A DNA stretch of 64,000 nucleotides. Origin: Micrococcaceae bacterium Sec5.8 (GTDB lineage Bacteria; Actinomycetota; Actinomycetes; Actinomycetales; Micrococcaceae). Of this stretch, positions 54,050 to 63,171 are shown piece by piece (position 1 is the stretch's first letter; each line of letters opens with the position of its first letter). The stretch spans positions 992,001 through 1,056,000 of the forward strand of contig CP143429.1 in assembly GCA_039636775.1 (NCBI GenBank), written 5' to 3'. Both the position numbers and the translations under genes were made by a program. Below the pieces are notes generated by a model. The model saw only the letters and a program-made list of their open reading frames with translations. It did not search any database and had not been told where the DNA came from.

Positions 54050-55012
54050 GTGGATCCTCAACTCAGCACTTCCCCGACCCTTCCCGGCGACAGCGTGGTC
54101 CCCGCGGACCACACCGGGGACGGACCCGGTCCCGGGACAGGAGAAGAGCCAGTAACGGCGCCGGTTCCGCCTACCGGCGGGCCCGGCCGGATCGTGCTGG
54201 CGGCAACCCCGATCGGCAACGCCGGGGACGCGACCTACCGGCTCGTAGAGCTGCTGACGACGGCGGACATCGTTGCCGCCGAAGACACCCGGCGGCTGCA
54301 CCGGCTGGTCCAGAACCTGGGCATCACCGTGGCCGGCCGGATCATCAGCTACCACGAGCACAACGAAGCCGCCAAGACCGGTGAACTCCTGGAACAGGTG
54401 CGGGCCGGGAAGACCCTCGTCATGGTGACCGATGCCGGTATGCCGTCCGTCTCGGACCCCGGCTTCCGTCTGGTCGAAGGGGCGGTGGCCGCCGGACTGA
54501 CCGTTACCGCCGCGCCCGGGCCGTCCGCGGTGCTCACCGCGCTGGCGCTCTCGGGCCTGCCGACGGACCGGTTCTGCTTTGAGGGGTTCCTGCCCCGCAA
54601 GGCGGGGGAGCGGTCCTCCCGGCTCGCGGATCTCGACGCGGAACGGCGCACCATGGTCTTTTTCGAGGCGCCGCACCGCCTGGAGCCCATGCTCCGGGCG
54701 CTGCGGGAGCGGTTCGGCGCGGACCGGCGCGCCGCCATCTGCCGGGAACTGACCAAGACCTATGAGGAGGTCATCCGCGGCACCCTGCGCGAACTGCTTG
54801 AGTGGGCCGAGTCCAACGAGGTGCGGGGTGAGATTGCCGTCGTCGTAGGCGGTGCCCCGGCGCGGGAACCGGGCAAACCGGAGGACCACGTGGCCGACGT
54901 GAACGCGCTGATGGCGCAGGGTATCCGGCTCAAGGAAGCCGTCGCGGCCGTGGCGGAGGACGCCAAAATCAGCAAGCGCGAACTTTATTCCGCCGTGCTC
55001 GCCGCCCGGTAG
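54050..55012 (+). CDS. rsmI: 16S rRNA (cytidine-1402 2'-O)-methyltransferase
   Basis: The 320-residue protein has a tetrapyrrole-methylase fold: 'LAATPIGNAGD' (about 47-57), 'AAEDTRRLHRL' (about 75-85), 'VTDAGMPSVSDPGFRLV' (about 125-141) and 'PHRLEPML' (about 207-214). It 2'-O-methylates C1402 of 16S rRNA with SAM, tuning start-codon decoding. The first 42 residues are a Pro/Thr-rich extra; a start nearer 54170 is possible. It diverges from pmt. Confidence 0.94.
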   Translation: MDPQLSTSPTLPGDSVVPADHTGDGPGPGTGEEPVTAPVPPTGGPGRIVLAATPIGNAGDATYRLVELLTTADIVAAEDTRRLHRLVQNLGITVAGRIISYHEHNEAAKTGELLEQVRAGKTLVMVTDAGMPSVSDPGFRLVEGAVAAGLTVTAAPGPSAVLTALALSGLPTDRFCFEGFLPRKAGERSSRLADLDAERRTMVFFEAPHRLEPMLRALRERFGADRRAAICRELTKTYEEVIRGTLRELLEWAESNEVRGEIAVVVGGAPAREPGKPEDHVADVNALMAQGIRLKEAVAAVAEDAKISKRELYSAVLAAR

Positions 55013-55200
55013 CGCGGGCCCGGCCGGACGGCCGTCCGCTGTGCAGCTGCACAGCGATTCCCGGCGCGCGTGGTGCGGCCATGCGTAGACAGGTACGAGA
55101 ACGCGGCAGTACCGTGGCAGTAATCCAGCGCCCCAAGGACGTTCCGAACGGCGCTGAACCCGAACCCATCCACCCCGAATCGCTGACGAGGGAGTCAACC

Positions 55201-56697
55201 GTGACTGCAATTGCCCAGCCCATTACCGCGGAGCGCGAAAGCGCCCTGCTGGCTTCTGTTCCCACCGGTCTGTTGATCGGCGGCCAGTGGCGCCCGGCCG
55301 CCTCCGGCAAGACCTTCGACGTGGAGGATCCCTCGACGGGCAAGGTGCTGCTGAGCATTGCCGACGCCGGACCCGAGGACGGTGCCGCGGCGCTTGATGC
55401 GGCGGCCGCCGCGCAGGAGTCCTGGGCCAAGGTTCCGGCCCGTGAACGCGGGGAGATCCTGCGCCGTGCGTTCGACATGGTCACCGCCCGTGCAGAGGAT
55501 TTCGCGTTGCTGATGACGCTGGAGATGGGCAAACCGCTCGCCGAGGCCCGCGGTGAGGTCACCTACGGCTCGGAGTTCCTGCGCTGGTTCTCCGAGGAAG
55601 CCGTCCGCGCGTTCGGCCGCTACTCGGTCTCCCCGGATGGTAAGTCCCGGCTGCTGGTAACGAAGAAGCCGGTGGGCCCCTGCCTGCTGATTACGCCCTG
55701 GAACTTCCCGCTGGCGATGGCGACACGCAAGGTGGCCCCGGCCGTTGCCGCCGGCTGCACCATGGTGTTGAAGTCCGCGAACCTGACGCCGCTGACCTCG
55801 CAGCTGTTCGCCGCCGTGATGATGGAGGCCGGGCTGCCCGCCGGAGTGCTGAACGTGATCCCCACGTCCACGGCCGGTGCGACGACGGGTCCGCTGATCA
55901 AGGACGCCCGGCTCCGGAAGCTTTCCTTCACCGGCTCCACCGAGGTGGGCCGCCGGCTGCTCGCCGACGCCTCCGAAAACGTGCTGCGCACCTCGATGGA
56001 ACTCGGCGGCAACGCCCCGTTCGTCGTCTTCGCGGACGCCGACATTGACGCCGCCGTGACCGGGGCGATGCTGGCGAAGCTGCGGAACATGGGCGAGGCC
56101 TGCACGGCCGCAAACCGGTTCATCGTGCATGAGTCCGTCGCCGACGAGTTCGCGGCGAAGTTCGCCGCGAAGATGGCGGACATGACCACCGCCCGCGGCA
56201 CCGAAGCGGAGTCCAAAGTGGGCCCGCTGATCGATGCGAAGAGCCGGGACAAGGTCCACGAACTCGTCTCCGACGCCGTGTCCGCCGGTGCGGTCGCGGT
56301 GATCGGCGGCGCCGCAGTCGAGGGCCCGGGCTACTTCTACCAGCCCACCATCCTCAAGGGCGTCACCGAGGGCACCCGGATCCTGGCCGAGGAAATCTTC
56401 GGCCCCGTCGCCCCGATCATCACCTTCGACACCGAGGACGAGGCCGTGAGGCTGGCCAACAACACCGAGTACGGTTTGGTGGCCTACGTCTTCACAAAGG
56501 ACCTCAACAGGGGCATCCGGATGGGCGAACGCCTCGAGACCGGCATGCTGGGCCTGAACGCCGGCGTAGTCTCCAACGCGGCCGCGCCCTTCGGCGGCGT
56601 CAAGCAGTCCGGTCTGGGCCGCGAGGGCGGCCTGGAAGGCATCGAGGAATACCTCTACACGCAGTACATCGGCATCGCCGACCCCTACGCCGGTTAG
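55201..56697 (+). CDS. gabD: NAD(P)-dependent succinate-semialdehyde dehydrogenase
   Basis: The 498-residue aldehyde dehydrogenase has catalytic Cys301 in 'GEACTAANRF' and general base Glu267 in 'MELGGNAP'. The segment 'FTGSTEVGRRLL' (about 242-253) is the cofactor loop. Length and the 'GMLGLNAGVVSNAAAPFGG' C-terminal part resemble GabD-type enzymes that oxidise succinic semialdehyde to succinate (GABA pathway). No GABA aminotransferase lies nearby, so a related semialdehyde is possible. The GTG at 55201 follows a GAGGGAG ribosome site; the upstream frame to 55081 has no similarity. Confidence 0.9.
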   Translation: MTAIAQPITAERESALLASVPTGLLIGGQWRPAASGKTFDVEDPSTGKVLLSIADAGPEDGAAALDAAAAAQESWAKVPARERGEILRRAFDMVTARAEDFALLMTLEMGKPLAEARGEVTYGSEFLRWFSEEAVRAFGRYSVSPDGKSRLLVTKKPVGPCLLITPWNFPLAMATRKVAPAVAAGCTMVLKSANLTPLTSQLFAAVMMEAGLPAGVLNVIPTSTAGATTGPLIKDARLRKLSFTGSTEVGRRLLADASENVLRTSMELGGNAPFVVFADADIDAAVTGAMLAKLRNMGEACTAANRFIVHESVADEFAAKFAAKMADMTTARGTEAESKVGPLIDAKSRDKVHELVSDAVSAGAVAVIGGAAVEGPGYFYQPTILKGVTEGTRILAEEIFGPVAPIITFDTEDEAVRLANNTEYGLVAYVFTKDLNRGIRMGERLETGMLGLNAGVVSNAAAPFGGVKQSGLGREGGLEGIEEYLYTQYIGIADPYAG

Positions 56698-56702
56698 GCA
56701 CA

Positions 56703-56720
56703 CCCCCGGCCCGCCGGGGG
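56703..56720. terminator. Short terminator between gabD and the transglutaminase gene
   Basis: CCCCCGG (56703-56709) pairs with CCGGGGG (56714-56720) around a 4-base loop, between the convergent stops at 56697 and 56725. Confidence 0.7.
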
Positions 56721-56724
56721 AGCC

Positions 56725-59256
56725 TCAGCTCCGACGCAGCCAGCGCACCCGGCGCAGCGCTGCGCGGGCCCTTGACCAGGCCTGCGCCAGTCCCCGCCGG
56801 GTGCGTTGTGCTGTGCGCCGCACGAAGCGGAAGGGGGCCGATGCGCCATACCGCCACGCCGCAAGGATGGAGGGCGGCAGCCAGGCTGCACGGAAGCGCA
56901 CAAGCCGGCCGGCGTTCCCGTCCAGCGAGGCGCGGACCGCCGCAATCAGCGCGACGGCAGATCCGGCGACGGCTGTCCCTTCCCCGGGCCTGCCGTATTC
57001 ACGGCGTTCAAAGTCGGCCGTCAGGGACCGGACGGCCTGGTGGCCATCCGCATCCAGGCCCTGGGGTTCGCCCAGCGCCCCCGAGGAGCGCAGCCTGTCG
57101 GAGAAGTGCCGCGGAGTCTCGCTGATCCGCGGCGCTACGCCGTAATCCTTGGACAGGTCGCGCAGTTCCGCCCATGCCTGCAACGCCGTGGCAGCTGCAC
57201 CGGCCGAACCCGTCAGGCCGGACGCGCTAAGCCGGCGGCGGCGCACCGCACCGCGCGCCAGATGCGGGGATGCCAGCAGCAGGCCCAGGAGCAGCAGCAC
57301 CGCGGTGCCGTAGAGCGCCGGCAGCAGGGCACCGGCAGCATCGGGCCGGGCTGCTGCCCCCGGCAACGGCACCGGCGCCACACTGGGCACCGCCGACGGG
57401 ACGGGGCTGCGGTCCGGAAGCAGACCATCGTTGGTCTCGTTCGTACTGGCACCGCTCGGCGCCGCGGCGTCCGAGGCGTAAGCCGGGACCACGCCCCGCG
57501 ACGGGGTGGGCTCGAAAGGAACCCAACCGAGGCCCTGGAAGTACAGTTCCGGCCACGCGTGCGCGTCGCGGGCGTCCACCTCGTACTCCGGCAGGGCTCC
57601 CTGGCCTCCGATCGATACTGTGGAGCCGGTGGGCCGGCCGGGGGCGTAGCCGACGGCAATACGGCTGGGGATCCCTTCCAGCCTTGCCATCACGGCCATG
57701 GCCGAGGCGAAGTGGATGCAATAGCCGCTCTTCTGGGTGAGGAAATCCGCCAGCACGGACAACCCGTTGCCGTCATAGCCGCCCTGTACCGGGGATTGCA
57801 GCGAGTAGGTGAAATTGACCGAGCGCAGGTACCGCTGAAGGGCCATGGCCCGGGCGTAGGGGGTGGCGCTTCCCGCGGTCACGGTCTCAGCGGTCGTCCG
57901 CACAATTTCCGGGACGTTATCCGGCGTGCGGATGAACTCCTCCGAGACGCCCTGCACCGGCCCCGTGGCCTGTGCCAGCAGGTCCGCGGTGAGCTGGGGT
58001 GCCACCGAGAGTGCCACATACTGCTGGTCGCGGGAATTAGTGTCCACACCCTTGATGCTGAGCGTGGCGGGATCCCAGCTCCACCGGCCCGTGAGGCCGT
58101 TGACCGCCTCCGGGGCATACGGTACCGGCAGGTAGGGGCTGGTGAACTGGCCGGTATTGACCGCGGTGACCACCCGGACTTCCGTGGCTGCCGGCTCCAG
58201 GCCTGCATCCAGCCGCCCCGTGCCCAGGCGGCGCGTTTCGTCGCGATCATCCGGCGCCCAGTTATCGCCGTTAAAGCTGTCCACGGTCACTGAGCGCAGG
58301 TACGGAGTGCTGGCAGCATTGGTGGCATACGTGATCCGTCCGTCACCGGAGGGGCTGCGCAGGCTGTTGCCCAGGCTGATCATGGGGTTGAGGCCCGAGG
58401 CCGGCCCAAACGGATTCAACCGCGAGCCCTGCGGGAAGGATCCCTGGTCAAAACCCGGCGTCACCAGCTGGAGCACAAGCGTTGCGGCCAGCGCCGCGGC
58501 GCCGGTCAGGGCACCCCGACGGAACTGGCCCGGGTTCCGTACGGCCTCCGTGCCGGTCCGTGCGTCGGGTGCGAACCAGTGGCTGCAGCCGAGGATCAGC
58601 AGGTAGCCGCAGGCGGCCGCGGCGAATGCCAGCACGCCGACGCTCTGGGGCTTGATCATGGCCGGAACGATCAGGACGGCCAGGATCCCGAGGCCGCTCG
58701 TGGCAGGCAGGGCCAGGGGATACGCAAGGGCGTCGACCAGGATCACCGTCAGCCCGAGGGCGGCGCAAACGAAGAGGACAATCCCCGCGTTGGGGGCCAC
58801 CGGCGCGCTCTCCGCGAGGATGGTCTCGCTGGCCCGGCGCACATACCGGCCCAGCTGGGTCATGGTGGCGCCGGAGGGAAGGAACCCGGCAGTGCTCTGC
58901 GGGCGGAAGAAAGTGAACGTCAGGATCAGCACCAACGAAGTCAACGCACCGGCTGTCACCGGGAGGCTGCGCCAGCGCAGGGCACGGAGCCCGGCCATCG
59001 TGAAGGCCACTGTCAGGACTGTCGAGAGCGCAGGGGAGTACCACGCCCAGCCCCGCAGCACTCCGTTCAGGCTCAGCGCCGCGCCGGCGACGGCGACGGA
59101 CACTGCCAGGGCCATCAGCCACGGCTGCGGGCCCACCTTCTTCCGCACCCTGGCCTTCCCGGGGCCGGCTCCCGGGCCGGCGGGTTCAGCGCCGCGCCCC
59201 GCAGCCGCTCCGGCCGGGCCGGCGGGTGCATCGCTGCGCTGTGGTGTCATGGTCAT
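56725..59256 (-). CDS. TgpA-type transglutaminase-like membrane protein
   Basis: The 843-residue protein has an N-terminal block of about six helices (50-260), a large extracytoplasmic region with a transglutaminase-like core (about 470-620), one more helix near 680 and a cytoplasmic tail. The papain-like triad is visible: Cys513 in 'SGYCIHFASAM', His in 'DARDAHAWPELY' and a following acidic residue. The upstream moxR and DUF58 genes form the common three-gene cluster. Function is unproven: protein cross-linking or a protease-like activity outside the membrane. It overlaps DUF58 by 4 bases. Confidence 0.9.
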   Translation of the reverse strand: MTMTPQRSDAPAGPAGAAAGRGAEPAGPGAGPGKARVRKKVGPQPWLMALAVSVAVAGAALSLNGVLRGWAWYSPALSTVLTVAFTMAGLRALRWRSLPVTAGALTSLVLILTFTFFRPQSTAGFLPSGATMTQLGRYVRRASETILAESAPVAPNAGIVLFVCAALGLTVILVDALAYPLALPATSGLGILAVLIVPAMIKPQSVGVLAFAAAACGYLLILGCSHWFAPDARTGTEAVRNPGQFRRGALTGAAALAATLVLQLVTPGFDQGSFPQGSRLNPFGPASGLNPMISLGNSLRSPSGDGRITYATNAASTPYLRSVTVDSFNGDNWAPDDRDETRRLGTGRLDAGLEPAATEVRVVTAVNTGQFTSPYLPVPYAPEAVNGLTGRWSWDPATLSIKGVDTNSRDQQYVALSVAPQLTADLLAQATGPVQGVSEEFIRTPDNVPEIVRTTAETVTAGSATPYARAMALQRYLRSVNFTYSLQSPVQGGYDGNGLSVLADFLTQKSGYCIHFASAMAVMARLEGIPSRIAVGYAPGRPTGSTVSIGGQGALPEYEVDARDAHAWPELYFQGLGWVPFEPTPSRGVVPAYASDAAAPSGASTNETNDGLLPDRSPVPSAVPSVAPVPLPGAAARPDAAGALLPALYGTAVLLLLGLLLASPHLARGAVRRRRLSASGLTGSAGAAATALQAWAELRDLSKDYGVAPRISETPRHFSDRLRSSGALGEPQGLDADGHQAVRSLTADFERREYGRPGEGTAVAGSAVALIAAVRASLDGNAGRLVRFRAAWLPPSILAAWRYGASAPFRFVRRTAQRTRRGLAQAWSRARAALRRVRWLRRS

Positions 59257-60677
59257 CGCCGGGCCCCCGTCCCCCGCCGCACGTCCGCGGCGGCCGCCAG
59301 CGGCGCCGTGCCGCCGTCGTCGAACGCCGCCCATGCGGCGGTCAGCGGCGTCGAGGGGATCACGGCAACGGCCCGCCAGCCGCCGAGCCGCAGGATCTCG
59401 AGCACGTCCGTCGGCTGCGCGGACCGCTCCGTGATGACCAGCGCAAAGGCGTTGGCCGCAAATGCCGCCGCCGGGGACAGCACCCGGGCCTCGGCCGGCG
59501 TGATGTCACCGAGGATTGCCAGCACCGGCCCGCGCATGCGGTGGGCTGCCAGCTTGTCCATAAGCCGGTCGTCGAACGGCTGCGGCCCGGCCTCCGCGCC
59601 TGCGGGGTGCCGGTGCCCGCCCGTCCGGGGCCCGGCGGCCCCCGCCCCGTCCCTGCGGCTGGCGTGAGGCCCGGTGAGCTGGATGGCTGCCAGACTCTCG
59701 GCGATTGATTGCAGCCCCGTCGCGCCGAGGTACTCTTCCGATTCCGGCTCGGGAGCGGACGGCGAATGGCGGAACGCCGGCTCGCCGGCGGCGTCCAGGA
59801 AACGCAGCGCGTAGTTGCGTTCGGCGAGGTGGGCGCCAACGGACACCGCAGCCGTTACGGCCCATTCGAAGGCGTCGCTGGTCACGGGCTCATGGCCGTC
59901 CGCGCCGGCGGTGCCCCGGGTAAAGGCGGAGCGCCGCTGGTCCAGGATGATGGTCGCCTCCGGGGTGGTGACGGATTCCTCCTGACGGACCATCAGTTCC
60001 CCGTGCCGCGCCGTCGCCGCCCAGTGCACGCGGCGCATCGGATCACCATGGCGGTATTCCCGGGTCATGACGTCGTCGTCGCTCGGGTTGGCCCGGATGC
60101 GTGTGGCGGTCACGCCGTCATGGCCCCTGGCGCCGGCGAGGCCGGTGGCCGGGAGTTCGACGGCGGCCGGTGTCACGGTGAGGATGTCGCCGCCGTCGAT
60201 GGCGTGCCGCTGGAGGGAGAGCCCGAAAGGATCGCTGAACTCGGCCGTGACCGGCCCGATGCGGAACTGGCCGCGTTTGTTGGAGCGCACATGGTATTCA
60301 TAACGGCTGGTGGCGGCCGTGGCCGACCGGGCCGGGAACCGGAAGGCAGGGGACTGCCCAAACCGGGCGGGCAGGTGCTCCTCCATGAGCGCATGGCCCG
60401 AACCCGCGCCGGTCCTGGCCACGGCCAGCCGGACGGTCGCCGTGGCCGCCGTTTCGACGCTGGCCGGGGTGAACTCCCGGAAAATACTGAAGTTGGGCTT
60501 GAGCAGGCGGGTTCCGGCCAGCGAGAGCAACGGCAGTACGACGAGGAGGATGGCCAGTGCCAGGAGGTCCCGGCGCCCCATTGTCTGGGCCGCCAGTAGG
60601 AACACCCCGCCTGCGGCCAGCAATCCCCAGCCCCGGGTCGTGAAAATGTCTTTCGGGAACCGGTGCGTCAGTGCCAC
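59253..60677 (-). CDS. DUF58 domain protein (VWA-like)
   Basis: The 474-residue protein has two N-terminal helices (about 13-58), then a beta-rich region and the DUF58 core with 'REYRHGDPMRRVHWAATARHGELMVRQ' spread over about 208-234 (the HWxxTAR signature). DUF58 proteins usually act with a MoxR ATPase in maturation or chaperone-like systems. It starts with GTG 60677, 12 bases after moxR, and overlaps tgpA by 4 bases. Confidence 0.9.
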   Translation of the reverse strand: MALTHRFPKDIFTTRGWGLLAAGGVFLLAAQTMGRRDLLALAILLVVLPLLSLAGTRLLKPNFSIFREFTPASVETAATATVRLAVARTGAGSGHALMEEHLPARFGQSPAFRFPARSATAATSRYEYHVRSNKRGQFRIGPVTAEFSDPFGLSLQRHAIDGGDILTVTPAAVELPATGLAGARGHDGVTATRIRANPSDDDVMTREYRHGDPMRRVHWAATARHGELMVRQEESVTTPEATIILDQRRSAFTRGTAGADGHEPVTSDAFEWAVTAAVSVGAHLAERNYALRFLDAAGEPAFRHSPSAPEPESEEYLGATGLQSIAESLAAIQLTGPHASRRDGAGAAGPRTGGHRHPAGAEAGPQPFDDRLMDKLAAHRMRGPVLAILGDITPAEARVLSPAAAFAANAFALVITERSAQPTDVLEILRLGGWRAVAVIPSTPLTAAWAAFDDGGTAPLAAAADVRRGTGARR

Positions 60678-60689
60678 GGCAGTGCCACC

Positions 60690-61778
60690 CTAGCGGCGGT
60701 TCGGCAGCGTAGCACCGGGGGCGGCGGCCAGATCGGGGCTGACCGGGATCTTCGCCAGCACGGCACGGATGACACCCTGGGCGGTCTCGCCCGCGCCTGC
60801 GGCCTTGCGGTCCAGGATGATCCGATGCGCCAGCACGGCCTCCGCCACGCCCACGACGTCGTCCGGCAGCACGAAGTCCCGGCCCTCCAGCGCTGCGGTG
60901 GCCTTGGCCGCGCGCAGCAGTTGGAGCATGGACCGGGGGCTGGCGCCAAGCCGGAGCAGAGGGCTTTCCCGCGTGGCGCGGCCCAGGGACACGGTGTAGT
61001 CCTTGATCGCCTGCGAGACGTACACCTGCCGCACCGTTGCGATCATCGAGGCAACCTCGTCGGCGGTGACGACGGCGGTGACCTTTGCCAGCGGGGAGGT
61101 GGCCTGATGCGTTTCCAGCATCTCCATCTCGGCGTCCTTGTCCGGATAACCCATGGAAATCCGTGCCATAAAGCGGTCCCGCTGCGCTTCCGGAAGCGGA
61201 TAGGTCCCTTCCATCTCGATCGGGTTTTGCGTGGCCACCACCATGAAGGGTTCATCGAGGGTGTACGAGGTGCCGTCGACGGTGACCTGGTGTTCCTCCA
61301 TGCATTCCAGCAGTGCCGACTGGGTCTTGGCAGAGGCGCGGTTAATTTCATCGCCAATGACAATGTTGGCGAACACGGCGCCGGGCCGGAACTCGAAGGA
61401 CCTGGACGCCTGGTTGTAAATGGACACGCCGGTGACATCGGAGGGGAGCAGATCCGGGGTGAATTGGATGCGGCTGACCGAGCAGTCGATGGTGCGGGCC
61501 AGGGTCTTGGCGAGCAGGGTCTTGCCGACCCCGGGGACGTCTTCGAGGAGCAGATGGCCCTGGGCGAGGAGGACGGTCAGCGCCAGTCTGGCTGCCTCGG
61601 CTTTCCCGTCGATCACGGTGTTGATGGCCGCCAGGATGCGCCCGCTCGCGGACCGGAACGTCCCGGCGTCCATCGCGGCAGGCGGCTGGGCGGGCCGCAG
61701 CCCCGCCAGCGCGGGGTCGTCCCCGACGTTGCGCTCCTCAGAGGGTGCTTCGTCTAAAGAGATGCGGTGGTAGTCCAT
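60690..61778 (-). CDS. MoxR family AAA+ ATPase
   Basis: The 362-residue protein is read from ATG 61778 with GAAAGG 6 bases upstream; a longer frame to 61859 has no ribosome site or similarity. It has Walker A GVGKTLLAKT (about 78-87), Walker B 'VIGDEINRASAKTQSALLE' (about 135-153) and the sensor region 'ATQNPIE' (about 180-186). MoxR ATPases act as chaperones for partner proteins, here the VWA-like DUF58 and the transglutaminase. It is the first gene of the operon; the 223-base gap to tatD holds its promoter. Confidence 0.92.
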   Translation of the reverse strand: MDYHRISLDEAPSEERNVGDDPALAGLRPAQPPAAMDAGTFRSASGRILAAINTVIDGKAEAARLALTVLLAQGHLLLEDVPGVGKTLLAKTLARTIDCSVSRIQFTPDLLPSDVTGVSIYNQASRSFEFRPGAVFANIVIGDEINRASAKTQSALLECMEEHQVTVDGTSYTLDEPFMVVATQNPIEMEGTYPLPEAQRDRFMARISMGYPDKDAEMEMLETHQATSPLAKVTAVVTADEVASMIATVRQVYVSQAIKDYTVSLGRATRESPLLRLGASPRSMLQLLRAAKATAALEGRDFVLPDDVVGVAEAVLAHRIILDRKAAGAGETAQGVIRAVLAKIPVSPDLAAAPGATLPNRR

Positions 61779-61943
61779 CGGCAGCCTTTCAGCCCTGGTG
61801 GTTCCCGGGAAGGACCGGCGTGGTGCCTGGGACCGGTCTTTAGAACAGAGTACTAACACAACTGCCGGGCCTGACAGAGAGTTCCGCGGAAATCTGCAGT
61901 CACCGTCCCGGGTTGAGATAGCGCGGTCAGGTTAACTCGCGGC

Positions 61944-61969
61944 CGGGTCCGGTTCATGGGTCCGGTTCA
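61944..61969. repeat. 13-bp direct duplication
   Basis: GGTCCGGTTCATG occurs twice head to tail (61944-61956 and 61957-61969), in the gap between moxR and tatD. Confidence 0.85.
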
Positions 61970-62001
61970 TGCGTCCGGGGGAGCGCCGATAAGGTGGACG
62001 G

Positions 62002-62889
62002 ATGATCACCGCCCTCACTCCCGTCCCGTTCCGCGCGCCCGGCAGCGACGGTTCCGGCAGGCAGGGATACCCGCCCGCCCCCGAACCGCTTCCGGTGCCC
62101 GTCATGGATAACCACACCCACCTGGACTTCCCGCACAACGAGCTCAAGGTCAGCGTCGCCGCTGCTTTGGACGCCGCTGAGGCAGTCGGGGTGCAGGGTG
62201 CCGTGCAGGTGGGATGCGACCTTGAATCGTCGAGGTTCACCGTGCAGGCGGTTCAACTGGATCCCAGGCTGCTCGGTGCAGTTGCCCTGCACCCTAATGA
62301 CGCGCCGGAGTACGCCGGCCGCGGCGAGTTGGAGGAGGCCCTGGCCGAGATTGAAGACCTCGCGGCGCACCCGCGGATCCGGGCCATCGGCGAGACCGGC
62401 CTGGACTTCTTCCGCACCGAAGGTGACGGGCTGGCCGCCCAGCGCTACTCCTTCCGCCGCCACATTGACATCGCCAAACGCCTCGGCCTGACGTTGCAGA
62501 TCCACGACCGGGACGCCCACGACGACGTGGTGCAGGTGCTGCGGGAGGAGGGCGCCCCCGAACGGGTGGTTTTCCACTGCTTCTCCGGCGGGGAGGAACT
62601 CGCCCGGACCTGCAACAGCGAGGGCTGGTACATGTCCTTCGCCGGTACGGTAACTTTCAAGAACGCCGCCAACCTCCGGGCCGCCCTGTCCATAGCGGAG
62701 CCCGAGCGGATCCTGGTCGAAACGGACGCCCCCTTCCTCACCCCGCACCCCCACCGGGGCCGCCCCAATGCGAGCTATCTGGTCCCTTACACCGTGCGGG
62801 CCATGGCCAACGTGACTGGATGGGAACTCTCGGAACTCTGTGCCCGGATTGCCCAAAATACGGTGCAGGCCTACGGATCCTGGGACTGA
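62002..62889 (+). CDS. tatD: TatD family metal-dependent hydrolase (DNase)
   Basis: The 295-residue TIM-barrel enzyme has metal ligands His38 and His40 in 'NHTHLD', the bridging Glu in 'IGETGLDFF' (about 130-138), His in 'LQIHDRDAH', His in 'VFHCFSGG' and Asp in 'ETDAPFL' (about 240-246). TatD proteins are 3'-5' DNases or general phosphoesterases. It lies directly before the rpf gene, as in mycobacteria (Rv1008-Rv1009). The first 34 residues are a Pro-rich extra. Confidence 0.93.
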   Translation: MITALTPVPFRAPGSDGSGRQGYPPAPEPLPVPVMDNHTHLDFPHNELKVSVAAALDAAEAVGVQGAVQVGCDLESSRFTVQAVQLDPRLLGAVALHPNDAPEYAGRGELEEALAEIEDLAAHPRIRAIGETGLDFFRTEGDGLAAQRYSFRRHIDIAKRLGLTLQIHDRDAHDDVVQVLREEGAPERVVFHCFSGGEELARTCNSEGWYMSFAGTVTFKNAANLRAALSIAEPERILVETDAPFLTPHPHRGRPNASYLVPYTVRAMANVTGWELSELCARIAQNTVQAYGSWD

Positions 62890-62938
62890 TCCCGGCACAA
62901 CTGCGCCGCTTCTATGAATACGTAGTATGCACAATTTG

Positions 62939-62968
62939 TTGGTTGCTTTATAACGCTCCGGTTACAGT
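62939..62968 (+). promoter_or_regulatory. Candidate rpf promoter
   Basis: TTGGTT (62939-62944), an 18-base spacer and TACAGT (62963-62968) suggest a start near 62975, leaving a leader of about 195 bases before the rpf start codon. Confidence 0.4.
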
Positions 62969-63022
62969 GAGAACCATTAGCCGGGGTCGGGGAAGGCCAA
63001 CGGATAATTTCACTCCTGCAGG

Positions 63023-63092
63023 GCGCGCATCGTGGCCAACGATCCATGGGCGCGCTCTCGTTTGTGAGTGTGGCAGTGCACGCAGCTGCCGC
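63023..63092 (+). promoter_or_regulatory. Structured leader of rpf
   Basis: Hairpin one: GCGCGC-ATCG (63023-63032) pairs with CGAT (63040-63043) and GCGCGC (63050-63055), with a CCATGG bulge. Hairpin two: GGCAG and CTGCC arms lie just after (about 63073-63092). I do not recognise the c-di-AMP (ydaO) riboswitch often found before actinobacterial rpf genes; its conserved core is absent. Confidence 0.35.
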
Positions 63093-63171
63093 GGACATGA
63101 TGCACCGGTTCCGGTGCTGGCCCCCGGGCCGTCCGCGGCGGATTGAACGGTGCACTTTTCCCCGTGCCCGG

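Noticed and set aside
61944..61969. Operator made of the 13-bp duplication before tatD
   Set aside because: It is a simple direct duplication without symmetry and overlaps no clear promoter; kept only as a repeat.
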